39,478 bases of DNA, from assembly GCA_022843045.1 (NCBI GenBank), contig JALHOJ010000040.1, forward strand, positions 1 to 39,478, given 5' to 3'. The DNA is from Phycisphaerales bacterium. GTDB taxonomy: Bacteria > Planctomycetota > Phycisphaerae > Phycisphaerales > UBA1924. This document shows positions 32,998 through 39,478 of this stretch, one piece after another; within the stretch, counting starts at the first letter, position 1; every line of letters starts with the position of its first letter. Position numbers and translations under genes: made by a program. A model generated the notes under the pieces. The model did no database searches, was not told the DNA's origin, and saw nothing but the letters and a program-made list of their open reading frames with translations.

Positions 32998-34905
32998 CTA
33001 CAACAACTGATCCTTCGCGAGTCGCTGATACACGCCGCAGCGTTGCAGCAGTTCGGCGTGCGTGCCCACGTCGGCGATTCGGCCGGCGTCGAACACCACG
33101 ATGCGGTCGCTGTGCACGACGGTGCTGAGGCGGTGTGCGACCACCAGCGTGGTGCGGCCCTTGCTGAATTCCGCCAGGGCCTCGGCGATGCGGGCCTCGC
33201 TCTCGGCGTCCACCATGCTGGTGGCTTCGTCGAGGATGAGGATGGCGGGGTCGCGGAGGATCGCGCGGGCGATTGCGATCCGCTGGCGCTGGCCGCCTGA
33301 GAGGCTCAGGCCCTGCTCTGCGACGGGCGTGTCGTAGCCCTGGGGCAGGGTCTGGATGAAGTCGTGGGCGCGGGCCCGCTTGGCCGCGGCGATCACGGCC
33401 TGGTCGCTGGTGTCCACGCCCGTCGCGCCATACGTGATGTTGCTGCGGATGCTGCCCCGGAAGAGCACGGTTTCCTGCGTGACCACGCCCACCTGTGCTC
33501 GCAGGCTTCGCACCTTGGCCATGGCGATGTCGGTCCCGTCGATGAGCACCTGGCCTTGGTCTGGGTCAAACATGCGGTTGACTAGGCTGAGGGCGGTGGT
33601 CTTGCCGCTGCCGTTGGGGCCGACGAAGGCGACGCGCTCGCCGTGGCGGATCGTGAGGTTGATGGATCGCAGGGCGGGTTCGTCTCGGCCCGGGTAGGTG
33701 ACGGTCACGTTGCGGAACTCGATGGCGTTCTGGTGTCGGGGCAGGGCGGGCAGGCTGCGTTCGTGGCCCGGCTCGGGGGCGCGGAGGATGAGTTCGCGGA
33801 GTCGCTCTGCCGCGGGCGTGCTGCTCTGGATGTCGTGGACGAGGGCTGTGAGGGGCTTGAAGCTTGCGCCGGCGACGGCGAGGCAGATGATCGCCATGAT
33901 GAAGGTGGCGGGGTCGATGCCTTGGGAGAGGATGGCCTTGGCGACCACGAGGGTCATGCCGCAGAGGGCGATCAGGGTGATGGTTTCGGTGAGCGGGCTG
34001 GCGACGGCGCGGGCGGTGCGGACGCGGTTGAGTTCGTGAAACACGCGCTTGTTGACGCGATGGAAGCGTCCGCTCTCAAACGCCTCGGCGTCGTGGGCCT
34101 TGACGACGCGCAGGGCCTGGAGCGATTCGGTGGCGACGCCCAGCAGTTCGCCCTGGCCTTCGAGGGCGCGTTCGCTGGCCCGCCGGATGCGCTTGCCCAG
34201 TTTCCTGATGATGGTGTAGAGCAGGGGCGTCACGAGCAGCGCGACCGCGCTGACGCGCCAGTTCAGGAAGAACGCGGCGGCGAATCCCGCGACGCCCTTG
34301 CTGGCGGAGAGCACGGTCTTGCCCAGCAGGACATTGAGGCCGCCGGCGAGCTGCGTGCTGTCATTGACGATGCGGGCGACGGCGTCGGTGGGGCCGCTGG
34401 CGATGACGCTTCGCAGGGGGGCGCGGAGGACGGCCTGGAAGGCGCGACGGCGTGCGTTGGTGATGGTGCGGTTGACGATGGTGAGGGAGAGATACTGGTG
34501 CAGGAACGTGGCCGTCGCGCCGATGATGGTGAGGACCACCAGTGCGCCCATGATCCACGCGAGGCTCTCGAAGGGGTCGGTGGGCAGCCTGGCGATCGTG
34601 CCGGGCGGAAGGCGCAGCCAGCCTGCGGGGGGGAAGACCTGGGCGGACTTGTCCATCCGCGTGTTCCAGTCGCCCGCGAGCACCTGCATGTTGCTCTTGG
34701 CCTGGAGTATGGCGCGGAGGACGGGCGTGGTGCCCACCAGCCCGACGCCCAGCGTGAGGGCGGAGATGACGGAGAGGATGATGGTGCAGGCGACCTGCGC
34801 GCGGTATCGCAGCATCGCCCGGGCGAAAGCCCAGAACGCGTTGGGATGGCGACGCAGCACGCCGTCGCCCGCGCCTCGCGTACCGAACTGATCTCGCCGG
34901 ACCAT
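32998..34905 (-). CDS. MsbA-type ABC exporter (TMD-NBD fusion)
   Basis: The 635-aa product joins an ABC exporter membrane domain (about 1-375, six helices) to an ATPase domain. The latter has GPNGSGKTT (Walker A), VTQETVLFRGSIRSNI (Q-loop), LSGGQRQRIAIARA (signature), ILILDEATSMVD (Walker B) and VAHRLSTV (H-loop). The extracytoplasmic loop after the first helix is long (about 55-105). It resembles lipid or lipid-A flippases (MsbA) and peptide or drug exporters; it would work as a homodimer. ATG 34905 (MVRRDQFG) is preferred over the TTG at 34980, which lies in the inverted repeat upstream. No strong ribosome binding site is visible. The cyclophilin-like gene is upstream on the same strand, separated by a strong hairpin. 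Confidence 0.93.
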   Translation of the reverse strand: MVRRDQFGTRGAGDGVLRRHPNAFWAFARAMLRYRAQVACTIILSVISALTLGVGLVGTTPVLRAILQAKSNMQVLAGDWNTRMDKSAQVFPPAGWLRLPPGTIARLPTDPFESLAWIMGALVVLTIIGATATFLHQYLSLTIVNRTITNARRRAFQAVLRAPLRSVIASGPTDAVARIVNDSTQLAGGLNVLLGKTVLSASKGVAGFAAAFFLNWRVSAVALLVTPLLYTIIRKLGKRIRRASERALEGQGELLGVATESLQALRVVKAHDAEAFESGRFHRVNKRVFHELNRVRTARAVASPLTETITLIALCGMTLVVAKAILSQGIDPATFIMAIICLAVAGASFKPLTALVHDIQSSTPAAERLRELILRAPEPGHERSLPALPRHQNAIEFRNVTVTYPGRDEPALRSINLTIRHGERVAFVGPNGSGKTTALSLVNRMFDPDQGQVLIDGTDIAMAKVRSLRAQVGVVTQETVLFRGSIRSNITYGATGVDTSDQAVIAAAKRARAHDFIQTLPQGYDTPVAEQGLSLSGGQRQRIAIARAILRDPAILILDEATSMVDAESEARIAEALAEFSKGRTTLVVAHRLSTVVHSDRIVVFDAGRIADVGTHAELLQRCGVYQRLAKDQLL

Positions 34906-34977
34906 GAGGGGCAATTGAAGGCGTGCCGAGGAGGCGAGGAAGGAGCGGGACGGAAACTCCCGCGAACCGGCAAATGG

Positions 34978-35026
34978 CAACCGGACAAGATGACACGACT
35001 CGCGAGAGGGTCATCTTGTCCGGTTG
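34978..35026 (-). terminator. 17-bp perfect hairpin between cyclophilin and exporter genes
   Basis: The arms 34978-34994 and 35010-35026 are fully complementary over 17 bp. The 15-nt loop itself contains the palindrome CTCGCGAG. It lies 59 bp after the minus-strand stop at 35085. No T-run follows, so termination is inferred from position and stability. Confidence 0.65.
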
Positions 35027-35084
35027 GCGTGCCTGGGGCTAGATTGCAAGGACTGTGGACGCGTGGCGGGAAAGGGCCCGGGGC

Positions 35085-37439
35085 TCAGCCGGTCGCGCCT
35101 GGGGCGGAGCCGATGATGTCGGGGGCGCTGAGCTGCGTCAGGATGCGGATCTGGTCGCCGTTGGAGAGGATGGTGCGCGACTGGCGGGTGTCGTCGCGGA
35201 AGAGCGAGACGATGCCGGGCGTGAAGCCGTCCTGCGCGGTTGGCCTGGGCGATCCGCCCGAGACGAGGATGGTGTAGTTGCGGAACTCGGCGCCCGAGTT
35301 GATCTTGCTGACGACGTTGGCGAAGCTGAGGGTGTCAAACTGGGCCCGTCCGCGAGCGACGATGGCGCTGCCGGTGGAGGCCTGGATCTGGGTGCCGTCG
35401 GTGAAGCGGTAGGCGATGCTGAAGCCGATCTGTTCGTTGAAGGGGTTGAAGAGGCTGATGGTCTCGCGGAAGCCGGTGTTGCCCAGGGTGGGGTTGAACT
35501 CGCCCGCCAAGACGACGCCCGACGCGTGGTTGGTGCGGAACATCGTGGCTGCGCCGTCGACGCGGTTGTTGCTGGCGACGTTGCGGTTGGCGGGGGGAAT
35601 CCAGGTGTACTGGGCGGCGATGGCGACCGAGCCGGAGTTGTACATCACGCTCGCGGCCTGGTTGTCGGTCAGGCCAAATCCCACATCAACGGCGACGCGC
35701 TGGCGGGCCAGCACGGTGACGGCCTGGCTGGTGGGGCCGTTGCCATCGCCCCTGTAGATCGTGAGGTTGACGGTGGTGGACTGGCTGGTGGGGTTGTAGA
35801 GCGAGATCTCGCCCTTGCCGTCGGTGCTGCCCAGGACCTGGGCGATGCCCCCGACGATCGCGCCGCCGCCTGGCGTGCCGTTGACGAGGAATCCGGGCAT
35901 CGACGTGCGCGAGACGTCCTGGCCTTCGGCGGCGATGTCCCAGTCGCTGAGGGAGACGGCGATGGGCTGGGTGCTGGTGACGCGTGCGGCGAGGATGCCT
36001 TCGGGCAGGCTGTTGTCGGCGAGGCCGAAGCCGCCCCGGCGGTAGGCGTTGAGCGTGATGTTGAAGGTGCGCGGCCCTTCGGGCGTGACGAAGTTGATGG
36101 TGATGGGGGCGTCGACGGCGTTGGGGTTCCAGAAGGTGAGGAACTCGAGGCTGAGGGGGTTTCGCTCGATGCGGGGGAAGAGCCACTCGCGCTGCTGGGC
36201 GGTGGAAAGGCCGCCGTCGTCGGGGCTGAGGTTGATGAACGACTCCTGCACCTGCGAGTTGAAGTCGTTGCGGACGATCTCCGCGGTCAAGGGCAGTTCG
36301 TCGGTGAGGTTCTCTGCGAAGGCGGTCTTGAGGACCAGGGCGTAGCCCTCGTCGAGGCGGACGGGGGCGACGAAGTTGGTGTCGGTGCGATCCGAGAGGC
36401 GGATGCGGGTGCGCTGGCTGCCGTTGAGCAGGCCCGAGGCGATCACGCGGTCGCGCGTGCCGTCCTCAAAGAGGGTGTTCTTGCCCGAGACTTCGTAGTG
36501 GGCGATGATCTGGTAGGAAGCGGTGATGCTGTTGGGGTTGTAGAGGTCGATGCTGTCGGTGGTGAAGGTGCTGCGCCAGCCTTCGGGCATGACCTGCTCG
36601 ATGGTGTAGAACCCGGGCACGTCCGCGGTCTTGATGACTTCGGCGTTGGTGATCGTCGCGAGGGCGTTCTCGCGCACGCCCGACTGCTGGCTGTACGCGG
36701 CGGTGGTGGGGACGGTGCTGAACAGCGTGCCCGTGCCCGCGAAGGCCGGGTCGCTGCTGAGGTCGCGCACGGTCAGGTTGCGCATGGCGATGACGCTGTC
36801 CCAGCCCTGGATGATGCGTCCGAACACGGCGTAGCCGTTGGGATCCACGCCGCCCGGGCCAAGCTGGGTGGTGTTGTCGAGCGTGTTGATGAAGAACTGG
36901 CTGGTGGCGGAGTTGACCTGATTGGTTCGGGCCATCGACAGCGTCCGCTCGGCGTTGGGACGCACCACCTGCAGCGGGATCGGCGCGTCGGTGGAGACCT
37001 GCGTGAAGCCGGCGTCGTTGCTGAAGGAGAAGCCCCCGCCCTGGAGCACGTCGATCACCGACGCCCCCGGGCCAGTGCCGCGACGGATCGAGCGGTGGAA
37101 GAACGTCTCGGCGAAGCGGCCGCTGGTGACGTAGTTCAGGAAGTTGTTGGCGGTGGTGGCGACGGCGGTGTCGGAGGTGAAGAGCTCGACGTCAAACTCG
37201 CCGAAGTTGGTCTCAAAGCGGATCACCGCGTTGTTCTGGTTTTCCAACTGGCTGAGCGTGGGCAAGGGCGAGGTCGAGAGCAGGCTGCGCTCTTCGAGCC
37301 GATCCAGCGAACTGGTGCGGGGCAGGCCGCAGCCGAGCATCGTCCGAACCTGGCGAACCATCAGCCGACCGACGCGAGAGAGGACCCCGCGGGCGCGAGG
37401 CTGACGGGCGACGACATCCACAATGGGTGATGCACTCAC
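35085..37439 (-). CDS. Secreted-type cyclophilin (PPIase) with four NP-motif beta repeats
   Basis: GTG 37439 is set by AAGGAG (37449-37454) 9 nt upstream; the frame extends to 37955 without such a site. Residues 43-55 carry the planctomycete N-terminal motif (SLDRLEERSLLS), an export-type signature. A cyclophilin domain follows (about 72-225): FETNFGEFDVELF, FFHRSI (Arg116), QGGGF (Gln133), NSATSQFFINT and AVFGRIIQGWDSV. This suggests an active prolyl isomerase, although several loops diverge. The last 500 residues contain four diverged units, each with a strand ending in aromatic-Asn-Pro: DLYNP (300), TFWNP (437), SLYNP (548), SLFNP (664). They look like beta-sandwich adhesion or surface domains. 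Total length 784 aa. Role inferred: extracellular or cell-surface protein. Confidence 0.87.
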   Translation of the reverse strand: MSASPIVDVVARQPRARGVLSRVGRLMVRQVRTMLGCGLPRTSSLDRLEERSLLSTSPLPTLSQLENQNNAVIRFETNFGEFDVELFTSDTAVATTANNFLNYVTSGRFAETFFHRSIRRGTGPGASVIDVLQGGGFSFSNDAGFTQVSTDAPIPLQVVRPNAERTLSMARTNQVNSATSQFFINTLDNTTQLGPGGVDPNGYAVFGRIIQGWDSVIAMRNLTVRDLSSDPAFAGTGTLFSTVPTTAAYSQQSGVRENALATITNAEVIKTADVPGFYTIEQVMPEGWRSTFTTDSIDLYNPNSITASYQIIAHYEVSGKNTLFEDGTRDRVIASGLLNGSQRTRIRLSDRTDTNFVAPVRLDEGYALVLKTAFAENLTDELPLTAEIVRNDFNSQVQESFINLSPDDGGLSTAQQREWLFPRIERNPLSLEFLTFWNPNAVDAPITINFVTPEGPRTFNITLNAYRRGGFGLADNSLPEGILAARVTSTQPIAVSLSDWDIAAEGQDVSRTSMPGFLVNGTPGGGAIVGGIAQVLGSTDGKGEISLYNPTSQSTTVNLTIYRGDGNGPTSQAVTVLARQRVAVDVGFGLTDNQAASVMYNSGSVAIAAQYTWIPPANRNVASNNRVDGAATMFRTNHASGVVLAGEFNPTLGNTGFRETISLFNPFNEQIGFSIAYRFTDGTQIQASTGSAIVARGRAQFDTLSFANVVSKINSGAEFRNYTILVSGGSPRPTAQDGFTPGIVSLFRDDTRQSRTILSNGDQIRILTQLSAPDIIGSAPGATG

Positions 37440-37654
37440 GACTCTGCACTCCTTGGAGGTTTGGTGCTGGCGGGCGTCATGGAGGACCGGACATTGACGT
37501 TCGACGCCCGAGGCAGGGGGCGACCCTCGGTCGCGTGGGCGAAGGGTAGGGGGCTGTCTCGAATCGGTCTTCGTCCGGGACGCCCGACGGGCCAAGACCC
37601 CGCTTTCCCGCCAATATTCGTCGCGCCTGCGGTCGCAAGTTCCGCGCGATTCCA

Positions 37655-37660
37655 TATACT
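37655..37660 (+). promoter_or_regulatory. Possible -10 element before the glycosyltransferase gene
   Basis: TATACT stands out in the GC-rich divergent gap 37440-37668. If used, transcription would start at about 37667, at or next to the ATG at 37669 (leaderless mRNA), with ATG 37738 as a possible leadered start. No good -35 lies 17 bp upstream. Confidence 0.35.
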
Positions 37661-37668
37661 TGCCCCCT

Positions 37669-39315
37669 ATGCACGGACAGAATCGACTCGGGGACCAAAC
37701 TGCAAGCCCAGCCCCCAGCCATGCCCGCGATCTCCTGATGGAAACCAAACCCTCCGCCGTCGATGCCACCCCGTGGTACGTCGCGGTGGTGATCCCCGGA
37801 TACCAACGCCGGGAGGACCTCGAGAAGCTCTTTGCCGACCTGGGCAAGCTCGACCTTCGCCCGGTCGCGGGCCGTCCCATCACGCTCTGGTGCGTGCTGG
37901 TGGACAACAACTCGCCCGTTCCGCTCAACACCATCAAGACCCCCGCCCACGTCATCGTCGAGCACTATCGCCTCTCCGAAAACACGGGCGGCGCGGGTGG
38001 CTTCTCCCGCGGCATGGCCCGGGTGGTGTCGGGCGAGGGCCTTTCGAGCCAGTTCCCGCCTGCCGACTTCCTCTGGCTGCTGGATAGCGACGTCCGCGTC
38101 GCCAAGCGGAGCCTGCGGCATCTTCTGCGCACCCTCGTCAAGCACGAGGACGTCTGCGCCGCCGGCAGCGCGCTCATCGACATCGTCTCGCGCGTCACCT
38201 ATGAGATCGGCGGACGCATGGAGCCCAAGAACGGCTTCTTCGTTCCCGCGGCCCGAGGCGACGTGGACAAGCGCCGCCTGATTGATGCCCACTACCTCGC
38301 CGCGTGCAGCACCCTGACGCGGCGCGAGGCGGTCGAGAAGACCGGCCTCATGCCCGACATCTTCATCCATGGCGACGACGTCGAGTGGATGCTGCAGATG
38401 CGCCAGAAGACCGGCCAGCGGATCGTGGGCGTGCCGCGGAGCAAGGTGGGCCATCCGCTCTGGAACCGCAAGTTCCAGACCTGGGTGCGGTACTACACGA
38501 CTCGCAACGCCTACGCGCCCATCGACTGCATGGGCTTTGGCGCCAAGACCCGCTTCCGCCGCGCACTGGTCGATGTGCTGCGGGCCACGGGCCAGACCAT
38601 CACGGGCATGGACGAACTCGCCGAACTGCACTTGCAGGGCTTGGAAGACGCCGCGGCGTGCAAGACCGTGGGCCATCAGATGAAGGGCGGCATGATGCCC
38701 ATCATCCAGAGCACCAAGGTGCGGCCGTACAAGGAACTCGCCCAGGCCGTGCGCGAAGAGATGGGCAAGTTTGGCACCGGCGCGAGCCTGTGGGTCCACC
38801 CGCTCATGTTCCTGCGTGCCAAGGACCTGCCCGGCAGCAAGGAGCAGTTTGAGGCCCTGGGCGTCAAGAAGCCCGCCGACTGGAAGTACTGGCACCATCG
38901 CAGCCTGGGCAGCCACCACAAGAGCGACATGATCAAGGCCTTCTGGCGCGGCCTCACGGGCCAGCACGCCGATGTCGCGATCGTGCCCACGGGCGTGCCC
39001 AGCAGTTGGTTCCGCGGCTCAACGCTGTTCCTCCTCACCGTCGACGGCTTCCAGATCCGCAAGGTCCAGAGCGGCGAGCGACTCCGCAAGGCCGTGGGCA
39101 CCGTGATCCGCGGCATGAAGGCCGCCATCGGCTGTGCCAAGCGCCCGCGCACGATCCACGACCTGCCCAAGGCCCCGGCCCGCACCACGCCCGTGCCCGC
39201 GCACGTCTGGCCCCAGCAGGCGCTGGCGAACTTCCAGAAGTCCCTCGCGCCCGCGACGGACCCCGTGCACACGAACGGCACAATGCACAAGCAAGAGGCG
39301 GTTGGGGCGCGGTGA
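37669..39315 (+). CDS. GlfT2-like family 2 glycosyltransferase
   Basis: The 548-aa product has a GT-A core: VAVVIPGYQRREDLEKL, CVLVDNNSP, ENTGGAGGFSRGM, LWLLDSDVRV (DxD-type metal/nucleotide site, about 139-141) and FIHGDDVEWMLQM (catalytic-type Asp-Asp, about 235-237), then VGHPLWNRKFQTWVRYYTTRN. This order, with NTGGAGGF and GDDVEW, is that of the GlfT2/rhamnosyltransferase branch of GT2, which adds galactofuranose or related sugars to surface glycans. The C-terminal 250 residues are helical and accessory-like, as in GlfT2. No membrane segment is visible. The start is ATG 37669 or ATG 37738. The stop codon is the first TGA of the 8-bp tandem repeat at 39311. Confidence 0.9.
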   Translation: MHGQNRLGDQTASPAPSHARDLLMETKPSAVDATPWYVAVVIPGYQRREDLEKLFADLGKLDLRPVAGRPITLWCVLVDNNSPVPLNTIKTPAHVIVEHYRLSENTGGAGGFSRGMARVVSGEGLSSQFPPADFLWLLDSDVRVAKRSLRHLLRTLVKHEDVCAAGSALIDIVSRVTYEIGGRMEPKNGFFVPAARGDVDKRRLIDAHYLAACSTLTRREAVEKTGLMPDIFIHGDDVEWMLQMRQKTGQRIVGVPRSKVGHPLWNRKFQTWVRYYTTRNAYAPIDCMGFGAKTRFRRALVDVLRATGQTITGMDELAELHLQGLEDAAACKTVGHQMKGGMMPIIQSTKVRPYKELAQAVREEMGKFGTGASLWVHPLMFLRAKDLPGSKEQFEALGVKKPADWKYWHHRSLGSHHKSDMIKAFWRGLTGQHADVAIVPTGVPSSWFRGSTLFLLTVDGFQIRKVQSGERLRKAVGTVIRGMKAAIGCAKRPRTIHDLPKAPARTTPVPAHVWPQQALANFQKSLAPATDPVHTNGTMHKQEAVGAR

Positions 39316-39412
39316 GACGGTGAGACGGTGAGACGGTGAGACGGTGAGACGGTGAGACGGTGAGACGGTGAGACGGTGAGACGGTGAGACGGTGAGACGG
39401 TGAGACGGTGAG
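39311..39412. repeat. Tandem 8-bp repeat (GGTGAGAC), 12 full copies plus GGTGAG
   Basis: Perfect units run from 39311 to 39406, followed by a 6-nt partial copy. Each unit holds a TGA and the 8-nt period rotates it through all three plus-strand frames. The first TGA (39313-39315) is the stop of the glycosyltransferase. On the minus strand the array has no stop codon. Confidence 0.97.
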
Positions 39413-39441
39413 TGACTATGCGCGACGGCGCGACTTGTCTT

Positions 39442-39475
39442 TCACCGTCTCACCGTCTCACACCTCACCGTCTCA
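39442..39475. repeat. Reverse-complement copies of the 8-bp repeat
   Basis: TCACCGTC-type units (the reverse complement of GGTGAGAC) occupy 39442-39461 and, after a 3-nt break, 39465-39475. They can pair with the tandem array across a loop of about 29 nt, forming a stem of 20 bp or more that may act as a terminator for the glycosyltransferase. Confidence 0.85.
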
Positions 39476-39478
39476 TTC

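Noticed and set aside
33643..35277. A plus-strand open frame of 544 codons opposite the ABC exporter
   Set aside because: The minus strand has complete ABC motifs; the plus frame is Gly/Glu/Ala-rich and shows nothing.
35055..37430. A plus-strand open frame of 791 codons opposite the cyclophilin gene
   Set aside because: The product is Gly/Asp/Val low-complexity with no recognisable motif, whereas the minus frame encodes an evident cyclophilin and export motif.
39311..39475. Possible CRISPR array at the window end
   Set aside because: The units are 8 bp and contiguous with no spacers, and no cas genes are present.

Overview
The window reads as chromosomal DNA of a planctomycete, most likely class Phycisphaerae. 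Three things point there: high GC; a secreted cyclophilin-like protein whose N-terminus carries the planctomycete-type LEERSLLS motif; and a multi-TM SPFH protein followed by HflC- and HflK-like proteins next to an ABC-2 transporter, a set I associate with the PVC group. No rRNA, tRNA, transposase, integrase or CRISPR array was seen. Taxonomy is inferred from protein character only.

Positions 1-16646 are coded almost entirely on the minus strand. First come small proteins of no recognised family (1-404, 459-977, 1014-1550); two of them share a near-identical 32-bp leader that covers the start codon. Next is thiC (1605-3713) behind a clear TPP riboswitch (3840-3948). Then come two more uncharacterised proteins (4007-5354), an ankyrin-repeat protein, a hypothetical and a DinB-fold protein in a tight run (5652-8422), a lipoprotein alpha/beta hydrolase (8520-9422), two extended/atypical SDR proteins (9472-11442), an HDOD-GGDEF-REC signalling protein with a good terminator (11606-13663), a zinc-ribbon membrane protein, a small one-TM protein, and an ABC-2 permease without its own ATPase (15267-16646).

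A 556-bp divergent gap (16647-17202) separates that permease from the centrepiece, a plus-strand gene train at 17203-27404. It encodes a 7-TM SPFH protein, an HflC-like and an HflK-like SPFH protein, an ABC ATPase with a long Ala-rich tail, a large ABC-2 permease and a membrane-anchored helical-repeat protein. Overlapping stops and starts, or gaps of 5-134 bp, suggest one operon. I infer an SPFH-scaffolded ABC export or envelope machine, which I do not know to be described.

The same strand continues with two tandem paralogous fusions of a membrane transporter-like domain to a spermidine-synthase-like domain (27443-32158), a phosphoheptose-isomerase-like SIS protein (32155-32754) and a 59-aa PLDc_N-type membrane peptide (32813-32992). 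Convergent to these are an MsbA-type ABC exporter (32998-34905) and the cyclophilin/NP-repeat protein (35085-37439). A GlfT2-like family 2 glycosyltransferase (37669-39315) follows, divergent from the cyclophilin gene. Its stop codon lies inside a 12.75-copy 8-bp tandem repeat, and reverse-complement copies of the unit close the window.
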